A stretch of 46,010 bases of DNA from Erythrobacter sp. Lineage in GTDB: Bacteria > Pseudomonadota > Alphaproteobacteria > Sphingomonadales > Sphingomonadaceae. The notes beneath the pieces were generated by a model, which ran no database searches, was not told the DNA's origin, and saw nothing but the letters and a program-made list of their open reading frames with translations. Below, in pieces: positions 1 to 7,804 of the stretch; the first letter of the stretch is position 1, and each line of letters opens with the position of its first letter. Position numbers and translations under genes: made by a program. The stretch is taken from positions 70,647 through 116,656 of the forward strand of contig JAHEBH010000002.1 of the NCBI GenBank assembly GCA_024642335.1, read 5' to 3'.

Positions 1-674
1 AGCAAAAGGGAGCGATTTCCGTGCTCGACAACACCTGGGCCACCGCCCTGGGTCTTCCCGCGCTGGAATGCGGATGCGACATCTCGGTGATGTCGCTGAC
101 CAAGCATGTCGGCGGCCATTCGGACCTGATGATGGGCAGTGCCTCTGCGGGCGGGGAGCTTTACGCCAAGCTGCGGCGTGCCTCGCAATATATGGGTCAG
201 GTCGTCTCGCCCGACGATGCCTCGCTCGCCCTTCGCGGCCTACGCACGATGGCAGTGAGGCTCGAAAGGAGTACTTCAAGTGCGCTTGAGGTTGCCAAGT
301 GGCTTTCCCAACGGCCTGAAGTTGCGCATGTTCTATGTCCCATGCTTCCCGGTTCGGACGGATACGAAATCTGGTCGCGCGATTTTACAGGTGGATGCGG
401 CCTGTTCTCCTTCGTCCTCAAGGGCGGAGGACCCGATGCCCGGGCCCGCTTCATCGATGCGCTGGAACTGTTCGGCATCGGCTATAGTTGGGGCGGATTT
501 GAAAGCCTGGTCATTCCATTCGATCCCGGTCGCGCCCGGAACATCAGACAATGGCCGCCACAGGGGTGGAACAGTGGCGACCGACTGGGTATCAGGTTGT
601 CGATAGGGTTGGAGGATCCAGCGGATCTGATCGCGGACCTCACCCGGGCATTTGAAGCGATGGGATCCAAATGA
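1..674 (+). CDS. metC: Cystathionine beta-lyase, C-terminal part (gene begins before the window)
   Basis: The reading frame is open from the first bases of the window, so the N-terminal part is missing. The visible 220 or so residues are the second half of a Cys/Met-metabolism PLP enzyme. The segment LDNTWAT is followed by SLTKHVGGHSDLMMG, where the lysine is the expected PLP Schiff-base residue. The end contains the family's GYSWGGFESL stretch. The enzyme splits cystathionine to homocysteine, pyruvate and ammonia in methionine synthesis. Other members of the fold (cystathionine gamma-synthase, gamma-lyase) are possible, but the SWGGFESL form favours the beta-lyase. The stop codon overlaps the start of the next gene (ATGA), suggesting co-transcription with the MscS gene. 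Confidence 0.88.
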   Translation, partial: QKGAISVLDNTWATALGLPALECGCDISVMSLTKHVGGHSDLMMGSASAGGELYAKLRRASQYMGQVVSPDDASLALRGLRTMAVRLERSTSSALEVAKWLSQRPEVAHVLCPMLPGSDGYEIWSRDFTGGCGLFSFVLKGGGPDARARFIDALELFGIGYSWGGFESLVIPFDPGRARNIRQWPPQGWNSGDRLGIRLSIGLEDPADLIADLTRAFEAMGSK

Positions 675-1750
675 GCGTAGCAAGCGAAGACATTCCTGCC
701 GAAGTTGAAAACGGAACCGATGGTGCTACGCCCGAAGTCGACCCGGCTGCAACGCTTCCAGTGTCCAAACCACCACCGGACCCTGCCGATACCTTGGCCG
801 GAGCAGACGTGTTGAAGGACAAGGTTTCAGAACAGAGCATGACGGTGGCCAAAATTATCGAGCAGCTCGATTCCTGGGGCTTCAGCATGGGCGATACAAG
901 GATCTCTGTCTGGAGCATTCTCGTGGTCGTGCTGGTGGTGCTCAGCGTCATCGCTTTTGCACGTATATTCAGCAGGGTAGCGCATTTCCTTCTCAAGAAG
1001 ATTGATAGCCTCGACGCTTCGCAGCGGCTGCTGGCTGAAAAGCTGCTCTCGATCTTCGTCTGGGCCTTTGCCATATTGATCGGCATCGATATGCTCGGGA
1101 TCGACCTGACCGCATTGGCCGTCTTTTCCGGCGCCTTCGGCCTCGCAATCGGTTTCGGTCTGCAGAAGACCTTCGGCAACCTGCTCGCCGGGATCATCCT
1201 GCTGATGGACAGATCGATCAAGCCAGGCGACGTCATTTCGGTTACCGATGCCAGCGGCGCGGAGGGGTTCGGGCAAATCCGCAAGATCGGCATCCGCGCC
1301 ATATCGGTGGTGACACGCGACAAGACCGAATATCTGATCCCGAACGAGAACCTGATGATCAACCAGGTGGTCAACTGGTCCTACAGTTCACGCGATGTGC
1401 GCGTAAAAGCACCGGTAGGCGTATCCTATGGCAGCGATCTGGAACTGGTGGAAAAGCTGCTGATGCAGGCCGCCATCGATACGCCGCGCATCCTCAACAA
1501 GCCCGAGCCCCGCATCCTGCTGATGGGATTTGGCGACAGTTCGGTGGATTTCGAGATACGATTCTGGATCGATGATCCGGAGGAAGGCCTCAGCAATATC
1601 CGCTCCGACGTTCTCAAACGCGTGTGGAAGTTGTTCAAGGAAAACAAGATCGAAATCCCTTTCCCGCAGCGAGATATCAACCTGCGGGACAGCACCCAGA
1701 TGGAACAGCTGATAGCAGCCATCGAACAGCGTTCAGCCAAAAAGACATAG
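671..1750 (+). CDS. MscS-family mechanosensitive ion channel
   Basis: This 359-residue inner-membrane protein opens under membrane tension to release solutes after hypo-osmotic shock. Residues 1-60 are acidic, proline-rich and probably disordered. Predicted helices lie near 78-100, 125-143 and 146-178. The last is the Gly/Ala-rich pore helix typical of MscS (VFSGAFGLAIGFGLQKTFGN), followed by the beta domain starting at SIKPGDVI and a soluble alpha/beta C-terminal domain. The short arrangement with about three helices matches small MscS proteins. The start ATG overlaps the upstream metC stop by four bases. A 69-bp gap follows before the sulfur operon, with only a weak 5-bp hairpin and no T-run. 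Confidence 0.9.
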   Translation: MSVASEDIPAEVENGTDGATPEVDPAATLPVSKPPPDPADTLAGADVLKDKVSEQSMTVAKIIEQLDSWGFSMGDTRISVWSILVVVLVVLSVIAFARIFSRVAHFLLKKIDSLDASQRLLAEKLLSIFVWAFAILIGIDMLGIDLTALAVFSGAFGLAIGFGLQKTFGNLLAGIILLMDRSIKPGDVISVTDASGAEGFGQIRKIGIRAISVVTRDKTEYLIPNENLMINQVVNWSYSSRDVRVKAPVGVSYGSDLELVEKLLMQAAIDTPRILNKPEPRILLMGFGDSSVDFEIRFWIDDPEEGLSNIRSDVLKRVWKLFKENKIEIPFPQRDINLRDSTQMEQLIAAIEQRSAKKT

Positions 1751-1819
1751 AGCGCCCTAAAGCTGACCTAGGGTACCACAAAACCATTCTCGCTGGCGGA
1801 CGCGACGCCACAGGACCAT

Positions 1820-2587
1820 GTGCCCTGCATGGAATCGGGCACGATCTATCTTGTTGGCGCCGGCCCAGGCTCGCCGGACCTGCTCACGCTGCGTGCGGCG
1901 CGGCTGATATCGTCTGCGCACCTGATCGTGCATGACGGGCTGGTCGATCCGGCCGTCCTCGACATGGCGCTTCCCGATGCAAAGCTCGTCTCCGTCGCCA
2001 AGACCCGCGCCCGGCACACTTTGCCGCAGGAAGAGATCAACGCCTTGCTTGTTCGCGAGGCACTGAAGGGGCATGACGTGGTCCGCCTCAAGGGCGGCGA
2101 TCCCTTTATTTTCGGGCGCGGCGGCGAAGAGGCCGAGACAGCCCGCGCCGCAGGCGTCAATGTAGAGGTCGTGCCCGGCATCAGCGCCGCCAATGGCGCG
2201 GCCGCCGCCGCACAGATCCCGCTTACCCATCGCGACCATGCCAGTGTCGTCAGTTTCGTTGCTGGCCAGTGCAAGGGCCTGTCCGAACAGGATTGGGCCG
2301 GGCTTGCCGGCAAGGGCCGCACGCTGGTGATCTACATGGGCGTGAAGACCGCGCCGCAGATTGCCGAAAAGCTGATGGCGGACGGGCTGGCGCCCGACAT
2401 GCCCCTGGCAGTCATAGAAAATGCCGCACGGCCGGAAATGCGCGTATTGCGCGGCCCGCTCGCGGCCCTGCCCGATCTGGTCGAAAGCGAGAAAGTCAAA
2501 AGCCCCGCCCTCATCGTCATTGGTGAGGTGACGGCAGATATTGTCGCGCAGGCTGCGACGCATGCAATCGGAGTGGAAGAACTGTGA
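1820..2587 (+). CDS. cobA: Uroporphyrinogen-III C-methyltransferase (siroheme branch)
   Basis: The protein methylates uroporphyrinogen III at C-2 and C-7 with S-adenosylmethionine to give precorrin-2, the precursor of siroheme. It has the N-terminal IYLVGAGPGSPDLLTL SAM-binding loop and the central VRLKGGDPFIFGRGGEE motif of the SUMT family. Its 250-255 residues match a stand-alone SUMT without the CysG dehydrogenase/ferrochelatase half. It heads the sulfite reductase operon, so its likely role is supplying siroheme to the reductase rather than making cobalamin. The start is uncertain: GTG at 1820 has AGGAC four bases upstream, while ATG at 1829 gives MESGTIYLV. The stop overlaps the next GTG. 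Confidence 0.93.
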   Translation: MPCMESGTIYLVGAGPGSPDLLTLRAARLISSAHLIVHDGLVDPAVLDMALPDAKLVSVAKTRARHTLPQEEINALLVREALKGHDVVRLKGGDPFIFGRGGEEAETARAAGVNVEVVPGISAANGAAAAAQIPLTHRDHASVVSFVAGQCKGLSEQDWAGLAGKGRTLVIYMGVKTAPQIAEKLMADGLAPDMPLAVIENAARPEMRVLRGPLAALPDLVESEKVKSPALIVIGEVTADIVAQAATHAIGVEEL

Positions 2588-2883
2588 AAATCCTGACCGG
2601 AAACGATCTGAGATCAGGCGCCGTCACGTGGTGGACTGGCCGGGACTGGTCGATCCATGTCGAGGACGCCGTGGATGTGGGTGAGAAGGCGGACGAGATC
2701 ATGGGCCGCGAAGAAGCTGCCCGCCGCGTCAACGTGCCCTATGCCATCGATGCAGAGCTTGATGCGAATGGCAAGGTTCGCCCCGCGCATATCAAGGATC
2801 GCGTGCGCGCCTTGGGGCCCACCGTACGACCTGACCTCACGCTCAAGCCCGCCGAACCCGAAGCGCTCAACTGGGTGATCTGA
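2584..2883 (+). CDS. DUF2849 family protein of the sulfite reductase operon
   Basis: This small soluble protein of 99 residues starts at a GTG overlapping the upstream stop (GTGA). The sequence MKILTGNDLRSGAVTWWTGRDWS is the pattern I recognise for the DUF2849 family, which accompanies siroheme sulfite reductase in alphaproteobacteria. There are no cysteines, no signal peptide and no membrane segment. It ends two bases before the reductase ATG, so the two are translationally linked. The function is not established. A role in reductase assembly or electron delivery is only an inference from position. Confidence 0.85.
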   Translation: MKILTGNDLRSGAVTWWTGRDWSIHVEDAVDVGEKADEIMGREEAARRVNVPYAIDAELDANGKVRPAHIKDRVRALGPTVRPDLTLKPAEPEALNWVI

Positions 2884-2884
2884 C

Positions 2885-4519
2885 ATGTACAAGTATGACC
2901 AATACGATCAGGCGATGGTCGATGCCCGCGTGGAGGAATTCCGCGACCAGACGCGTCGTCGCCTGGAAGGCTCGCTGCCCGAAGATCAGTTCCGCCCGCT
3001 GCGGCTGATGAACGGGCTCTATCTGCAATTGCACGCTTATATGCTGCGAGTTGCGGTGCCCTATGGTACGCTCAATTCGGAACAGATGCATGCACTGGGC
3101 GACATCGCGGACAAGTATGACCGCGGCTATGGCCACTTCACCACGCGCCAGAACATCCAGTACAACTGGATCAAGCTGGAAGAGGCGCCGGACCTGCTGG
3201 CCGATCTCGCCAAGGTGGAAATGCATGCCATCCAGACCAGCGGCAACTGCATCCGCAACATCAGCTCGGACCATTATGCCGGCGCTGCGGCCGACGAGCT
3301 GGTCGATCCGCGCCCCTATGCGGAAATCCTGCGCCAGTGGTCCAGCTTCCACCCGGAATTCAGCTACTTGCCGCGTAAGTTCAAGATTGCGGTGATCGCC
3401 AGCGATTCCGATCGCGCGGCCATGCGCCTGCACGATATCGGCATCCAGATCGTCAGGAACGATGCCGGCGAACTGGGCGCAGCCTTCTATGTCGGCGGCG
3501 GCATGGGCCGCACCCCGATGGTCGCCCCGTGCATCCGCGACTTTGTGCCGCTCGATCAACTTATAACCTATTCGGAAGCATGTTTACGCGTTTATAACCG
3601 ATATGGACGGCGCGACAACAAGTACAAGGCGCGTATCAAGATCCTGGTGCATGAGCTGGGCGCGGATGAATATGCCCGCCAGGTGGAAGAGGAATTCGCC
3701 CACCTGCTGGACCAGGGCATCGAGCCCCCGCTGGCCGAACTGGAGCGGATCAAGAGCTATTTCGCCGATCCCGCCTTCAAGACAGGTCTACCCAAAGAGA
3801 TCGACCGCAGCGATCCCGAATTCGCCCTGTGGGTGGACCGCAATACGCATGCGCACAAGGTGCCGGGTTATATTTCGGCCACCATCAGCCTCAAGCCCAC
3901 CGGCGGCATCCCCGGCGATGCATCTGCAGACCAGATCCGCCTGATGGCCGCGGTGGCCAGGGAATACAGTTTCGACGAATGCCGCGTCACCCATGCGCAG
4001 AATATCGTGCTGCCGCATGTCGAGATCGGCCGCCTGCACGAGCTGTGGAGCAAGCTTGACGCGGCCGGACTTGGCGCCGCCAATCTGGACAGGATCGACG
4101 ACATCATCGCCTGCCCCGGCCTCGATTACTGCAGTCTCGCCAATGCCCGCTCGATCCCTGTCGCGCAGAGGATTTCCGAGCGTTTTGCCGCCAATGGCAA
4201 GGCAGAGGAACTGGGCCAGCTCAAGCTGAAGATCTCGGGCTGCATCAACGCCTGCGGGCATCACCACGCCGGCCACATCGGCATCCTTGGCGTCGACCGC
4301 AAGGGCAAGGAGAACTACCAGCTCCTGCTCGGCGGATCGGAGGCGGAGGATACCTCGCTCGGCAAGATCACCGGCCCCGGCTTTGACGAGGACGGCATCG
4401 TTGATGCGGTTGAAAAAGCAACCGATGTCTATCTTGCCAATCGCGAGGATGGCGAGCGCTTCCTCGATACCTATCGCCGCATCGGAATGGATCCCTTCAA
4501 GGAGGCGCTATATGGCTGA
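2885..4519 (+). CDS. cysI: Siroheme- and [4Fe-4S]-dependent nitrite/sulfite reductase
   Basis: The 544-residue protein catalyses the six-electron reduction of sulfite to sulfide. It contains two ferredoxin-like half domains and the cofactor cysteines: Cys410 and Cys416 (CPGLDYC) and Cys453 and Cys457 (CINAC). These form the C-x5-C ... C-x3-C set that ligates the 4Fe-4S cluster bridged to siroheme. GHFTTRQNIQYNW near residue 80 and QTSGNCIRNI near 120 are family siroheme/substrate segments. The operon (cobA upstream, cysH downstream) supports sulfite rather than nitrite as substrate. No flavoprotein (CysJ) gene is adjacent, so the electron donor is probably a ferredoxin or a distantly encoded partner. 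Confidence 0.93.
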   Translation: MYKYDQYDQAMVDARVEEFRDQTRRRLEGSLPEDQFRPLRLMNGLYLQLHAYMLRVAVPYGTLNSEQMHALGDIADKYDRGYGHFTTRQNIQYNWIKLEEAPDLLADLAKVEMHAIQTSGNCIRNISSDHYAGAAADELVDPRPYAEILRQWSSFHPEFSYLPRKFKIAVIASDSDRAAMRLHDIGIQIVRNDAGELGAAFYVGGGMGRTPMVAPCIRDFVPLDQLITYSEACLRVYNRYGRRDNKYKARIKILVHELGADEYARQVEEEFAHLLDQGIEPPLAELERIKSYFADPAFKTGLPKEIDRSDPEFALWVDRNTHAHKVPGYISATISLKPTGGIPGDASADQIRLMAAVAREYSFDECRVTHAQNIVLPHVEIGRLHELWSKLDAAGLGAANLDRIDDIIACPGLDYCSLANARSIPVAQRISERFAANGKAEELGQLKLKISGCINACGHHHAGHIGILGVDRKGKENYQLLLGGSEAEDTSLGKITGPGFDEDGIVDAVEKATDVYLANREDGERFLDTYRRIGMDPFKEALYG

Positions 4520-4976
4520 CCAAGACAACACCGGGGACTGGACAAGCCCTGACGAGGTACAGTTCCGCTTCCGCGACGACGAGGCAATCTCTGTCCCCGC
4601 AGTGACGGTCGATTCCTTCAGGGACCAGACAAACGCTTCTGCCGTGCGCATCGAACCTGGCGATGATGCGCGCGACCTGTTGCCCTACCTCGACCGCCTC
4701 TCGCTGGTCGAAGTGAACTTCCCGGTCTTCGGCGATGGTCGCGGCTATTCCGCTGCCCGCATCCTGCGCGAGGCGGGCTTCACGGGCGAGTTGCGCGCGG
4801 TGGGCGAGGTTCTGGTGGACCAGATCGCCTATATGCGGCGCTGCGGCTTCGATGGCTTCGCTCCCGACAAGAAGCTGAACGAGGCTGACGTTGAAGCGGC
4901 GCTGTCTCGCTGGCCGCAAGTCTACCAGCCGACAGTCGACGGGCGAGCGCCGATCTGGAAGTTGCGGCATGGCTGA
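4512..4976 (+). CDS. DUF934 family protein of the sulfate reduction operon
   Basis: The 154-residue protein begins at ATG 4512 inside the last codons of cysI (8-bp overlap). It shows the DUF934 pattern: RIEPGDDARDLLPYLDRLSLVEVNFPVFGDGRG, then ARILREAGFTGELRAVGEVL and the MRRCGFDGF stretch. It has no signal peptide, membrane helix or cofactor motif. DUF934 proteins are a conserved companion of CysI and CysH in proteobacteria. Their biochemical role is not settled, and help to the reductase is inference from linkage. Its end overlaps the cysH start by eight bases, so the two are tightly coupled. Confidence 0.88.
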   Translation: MADQDNTGDWTSPDEVQFRFRDDEAISVPAVTVDSFRDQTNASAVRIEPGDDARDLLPYLDRLSLVEVNFPVFGDGRGYSAARILREAGFTGELRAVGEVLVDQIAYMRRCGFDGFAPDKKLNEADVEAALSRWPQVYQPTVDGRAPIWKLRHG

Positions 4977-5766
4977 AGCCGACCCCCTTCCCCGCCAGCG
5001 CGATGTGATCGATTCCTCACCTGCATTTACGCAGGCCGATGCCGATCGCCTCAACGCGCGCTTTACAGGCGTGGATGCAGCAACAATGCTGGCCGAGCTG
5101 TTTGCCGAGGGCTCACTCGGGCGCGTCGCAGTTGTCTCCAGCTTTGGCACCGAGAGTGCCGTGCTATTGCATCTGGTGGCGCAGGCTGATTCCACCACGC
5201 CTGTGGTCTTCGTCGATACGCTGAAGATGTTCCCGGAGACGCTGGAATATCGCGAGACCCTGATTAGCCGACTGGGCCTGCAGAATTCCTCGGTCGTCCA
5301 GCCCGATCCCGAACTTCTCAAGGCCAAGGACGACAACGGATTGCGCTGGAGCTGGGACCCCGATGGATGCTGCGAGATCCGCAAGGTGCAGCCACTCGCC
5401 CGCGCCAAGCAGGGGCTCGACGCCTGGATTTCGGGCCGCAAGGCCTTCCAGTCCGTCACGCGCGAGAACCTGCCGCGTTTCGAGATCGAGGAAGGTCGCC
5501 TCAAGATCAACCCGCTGGGCGATTGGGGCAAGGAAGATCTGGAGGCCCATTTCGAGGAGCACGACCTGCCGCGCCACCCGCTGGAGGCGCAGGGCTATCT
5601 CTCGGTTGGCTGCGCGCCCTGCACCAGCACTGTCAAGCCGGGCGAAGACCCGCGCGCGGGCCGCTGGCGTGGTTGGGACAAGACCGAATGCGGCATCCAT
5701 TCTCCCAACGACCCGCAAAGCGGTGATGATGGCGATCTACCGCCCGGCTACGAACCGGTTTTCTGA
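4969..5766 (+). CDS. cysH: Phosphoadenylyl-sulfate / adenylyl-sulfate reductase
   Basis: The 265-residue enzyme reduces activated sulfate (APS or PAPS) to sulfite. The PP-loop of the adenine nucleotide hydrolase fold is SSFGTES (residues 57-63). Cys134-Cys135 (GCCEIRK) and Cys215-x2-Cys218 (CAPC) are the four cysteines of the [4Fe-4S]-type reductases, which usually prefer APS. Cys241 in ECGIH is the catalytic cysteine. The [4Fe-4S] signature favours APS reductase; substrate choice needs an assay. The start ATG at 4969 lies inside the DUF934 gene. It is the last gene of the operon and is followed by a strong terminator at 5905-5937. Confidence 0.93.
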   Translation: MAEADPLPRQRDVIDSSPAFTQADADRLNARFTGVDAATMLAELFAEGSLGRVAVVSSFGTESAVLLHLVAQADSTTPVVFVDTLKMFPETLEYRETLISRLGLQNSSVVQPDPELLKAKDDNGLRWSWDPDGCCEIRKVQPLARAKQGLDAWISGRKAFQSVTRENLPRFEIEEGRLKINPLGDWGKEDLEAHFEEHDLPRHPLEAQGYLSVGCAPCTSTVKPGEDPRAGRWRGWDKTECGIHSPNDPQSGDDGDLPPGYEPVF

Positions 5767-5832
5767 CGCTCGGGACCCGCTGTTCAACACTCCCTTACGT
5801 TTGTTGCACAAAGCGCAACGGCTGATGCAATT

Positions 5833-5855
5833 ATTGCGTTTGAGTAGAACGCAAT
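5833..5855. repeat. 8-bp inverted repeat ATTGCGTT-N7-AACGCAAT
   Basis: A perfect inverted repeat has arms at 5833-5840 and 5848-5855. It lies in the 188-bp gap between cysH and the convergent JmjC gene. A second related pair, GTTGC and GCAAC, lies just upstream near 5802-5820. There is no T-run behind it, so it is not itself a terminator. It may be an RNA hairpin in the cysH 3' untranslated region or an operator. Confidence 0.5.
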
Positions 5856-5904
5856 CCCACCGCATATGGAAGGGGCCTTTCAGGCATCCTCTCCCAAACT
5901 TTCC

Positions 5905-5937
5905 AGCCCGGCCGTTCATTCGGCCGGGCTTTTTCTT
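5905..5937 (+). terminator. Rho-independent terminator of the sulfate reduction operon
   Basis: A perfect 10-bp GC-rich stem (AGCCCGGCCG at 5905-5914, CGGCCGGGCT at 5921-5930) closes a 6-base loop. It is followed by TTTTCTTT on the plus strand. There is no matching T-run on the minus strand, so it acts mainly on the cysH transcript. Confidence 0.9.
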
Positions 5938-5954
5938 TGGGTGAATGGTTGGAC

Positions 5955-7151
5955 TCAGGCGCGCTGCAGAAGGCCATAGGCGACCAGCGTCTCCACCGTA
6001 TCGCGCAAATCCTCTGCATCCTCGACATCGAAGTCGGAAATTGCGAGTTCGCCAGCCAACAGGCGATCGCGCAATTGCGGTGCCAGATCGACCGCCAATG
6101 GCATGGCGGACCCGGCGATGGTCAGCTGCGGTTCCTCGCCCTCCCTCTCGATCGCATAGAGGATGTTGTCACGGACTTTCAGCCGCTCGTCATCGTCAAT
6201 CCCGTCGATCAGGGCATTCAGCGCCCCGCGCAGCCGCGGTCCCTGACCGATCACGAAATTGCTGCCGAATGCGCTCAACGTAGCAGCGAAGCTCGCATTC
6301 TTCTGCACTTCATCCATCAACCGGCGGAAGATCGCTTCATTCTCGTCCCGTTTGGCTGGATCGAAGAACAGCGTACGCGGCAGCGAATGGCGCATTTCGG
6401 GAAGGCGCAGGCTGACCTCGGCTACTGCCTCTAGCATGAATTCGGCCCAGCTCTGCACCAGAATGCCCACAGTGATATGCAGGCTCGCCTCATCCCCTTC
6501 GGTCAGCGCGCGATGCGCCAGACCGCGGGGAACATAGAGGCAATCGCCAGACCCGAGCACAAATGTCTCGCGCAGCTCACCCGGATCGTCATGGTCCTTG
6601 CGGAAATTCTCGCCGCGATAGGGCAGGCCGTCACGCTGGCCATAGATCTCCCATTTCTTGCGGCCCGACACCTGCAGAACGAAGACGTCGTGGTCGTCAT
6701 AATGCACGCCAAACCCGTGCGCATTGCTGGGCGTGAGGTAGATATTGGTCTGGATGCGCGCGCCAAATTCGCGTTCCAGCGCCAGGCAGAAACTGTACAG
6801 CCTGCCATCGGCATAATGCAGCTGCGGCAACACGATGGTGGCACCATCGCGAAAATTGTCGAGCACCGCGCCGCGATCGATCACGCCATTGCCATGAAGA
6901 TAGGCATCGGGCGACAAGGACGAACCCGATTTCGCCATGGTCAGCGAAGATGGCGGCAGTTCGGAGTCCGAGAGAATCTCATCAATCCGGTCGATGCTCA
7001 ACAGGTCGCGCACCGCAGCCACCGGCGCGGGTGTGCGGTAGAAGGCTCTTTCGTAATAGCTCTCGAAGAAATCCTCTACCGAGAGCGGAGCAATCAGTTC
7101 GGCCAGCGGGCCGACTTTCGCACCGCCATCTGCGCCGGTAGGCCTTGCCAT
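5955..7151 (-). CDS. JmjC/cupin-fold 2-oxoglutarate oxygenase of ribosomal-oxygenase type
   Basis: This 398-residue protein resembles the MINA53/NO66/YcfD group of Fe(II) and 2-oxoglutarate dependent protein hydroxylases. The iron triad is visible as H150-x-D152 in GVHYDDHDVFVLQV and a distal His213 in PRGLAHRALT. The GRKKWEIYG segment (163-171) carries lysines suited to 2-oxoglutarate binding. A helical C-terminal part (about 235-398) follows, as in ribosomal oxygenases. Such enzymes hydroxylate side chains of proteins, classically ribosomal proteins; the target here is unknown. It lies 47 bp downstream of, and on the same strand as, a repetitive Tat-exported protein. The SD is AGGGA, 5-9 bases before ATG 7151. 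Confidence 0.85.
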   Translation of the reverse strand: MARPTGADGGAKVGPLAELIAPLSVEDFFESYYERAFYRTPAPVAAVRDLLSIDRIDEILSDSELPPSSLTMAKSGSSLSPDAYLHGNGVIDRGAVLDNFRDGATIVLPQLHYADGRLYSFCLALEREFGARIQTNIYLTPSNAHGFGVHYDDHDVFVLQVSGRKKWEIYGQRDGLPYRGENFRKDHDDPGELRETFVLGSGDCLYVPRGLAHRALTEGDEASLHITVGILVQSWAEFMLEAVAEVSLRLPEMRHSLPRTLFFDPAKRDENEAIFRRLMDEVQKNASFAATLSAFGSNFVIGQGPRLRGALNALIDGIDDDERLKVRDNILYAIEREGEEPQLTIAGSAMPLAVDLAPQLRDRLLAGELAISDFDVEDAEDLRDTVETLVAYGLLQRA

Positions 7152-7175
7152 GGAATCCCTCGCAAATCAGGGCGG

Positions 7176-7191
7176 GCGGCCAGCAGGCCGC
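7176..7191 (-). promoter_or_regulatory. Intercistronic hairpin between the repeat protein and oxygenase genes
   Basis: A perfect 6-bp stem (GCGGCC 7176-7181, GGCCGC 7186-7191) with loop AGCA lies in the 47-bp gap. There is no T-run, so it looks more like an mRNA stability or processing element than a full terminator. Confidence 0.45.
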
Positions 7192-7198
7192 GACGCAA

Positions 7199-7681
7199 TC
7201 AGGCCGTGCCGCGACCGCGACCATAGCTCGCCTTGTCGGCATCGTCGGAATCGGTGAGGCCCGAACGGCCATAGCCTGCACGATCATTGGAATCGCTGTC
7301 GGTCGTGCCGGTGCCTTCCCCGCGGCCGCGCCCGGAAGCGTCCCGATTGCTGCCCGTATCCGAATCCGTCACACCGGAACCGCCCCGTCCGCGGCCCACA
7401 CCATCATTGGGATCGCTGTCGGTACGGCCGGAGCCGCGACCATAACCCGAACGATCGTTCGAATCGGAATCGGTCGTTCCGGTACGGCCCTTGCCCGAGC
7501 TGTCATTGGGGTCAGAATCGGTCTGGCTCGTGCGGCCATAGCCGGAGGAATCATTCGGATCGCTGTCGGTTCGCCCGGTTTGCTGGGCTTTGGCTGGTGA
7601 TGCCATCACGGATGTGGCCGCGGCCCCCGTGACCAGTGCAACAAACGAACGGCGCGAAACCCGACTGGCTTTTCTCGACAT
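7199..7681 (-). CDS. Tat-exported protein made of seven TDSD repeats (unknown function)
   Basis: A 160-residue protein begins at ATG 7681 behind a strong GGAGGGGG SD. Residues 9-14 (SRRSFV) form a twin-arginine motif, followed by a hydrophobic stretch (ALVTGAAATSVMA) and a cleavage site near SPAKA (about residue 32). The mature part is almost entirely repeats of about 16 residues, of the form R-T-D-S-D-P-N-D-S-S-G-Y-G-R. The TDSD blocks begin at residues 38, 54, 70, 87, 105, 127 and 143. The D-x-D-x-N-D spacing is loosely like calcium-binding acidic repeats such as thrombospondin type 3, but this is only resemblance. There are no cysteines or aromatics other than repeat tyrosines. I do not recognise a characterised family. 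Confidence 0.82.
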   Translation of the reverse strand: MSRKASRVSRRSFVALVTGAAATSVMASPAKAQQTGRTDSDPNDSSGYGRTSQTDSDPNDSSGKGRTGTTDSDSNDRSGYGRGSGRTDSDPNDGVGRGRGGSGVTDSDTGSNRDASGRGRGEGTGTTDSDSNDRAGYGRSGLTDSDDADKASYGRGRGTA

Positions 7682-7698
7682 AGTACCCCCTCCAATTG

Positions 7699-7733
7699 GT
7701 GCCGCCGGACCATTTCCATGTCCTCTCCGGCAC
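7699..7733 (-). promoter_or_regulatory. Two-part hairpin in the 5' leader of the TDSD-repeat gene
   Basis: The outer stem is GTGCCG/CGGCAC (7728-7733 with 7699-7704) and the inner stem is GGAC/GTCC, around a 9-base loop. It sits directly upstream of the strong SD of the repeat protein. It could stabilise the mRNA or control access to the SD. Confidence 0.4.
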
Positions 7734-7804
7734 AACCCGATTGCCAAACATAGCAGCATAATTGCCGACCAAAAAGAATCCGTAAAGCTTTCCGACAGCT
7801 CTTT

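Noticed and set aside
1755-1773. Hairpin CCCTA/TAGGG behind the MscS gene
   Set aside because: Only 5 bp, long loop and no T-run; not enough for a terminator call.
7145-7600. Plus-strand Ile/Gly/Ala-rich repetitive frame
   Set aside because: It is the complement of the TDSD repeats; the minus strand has the Tat signal and strong SD.
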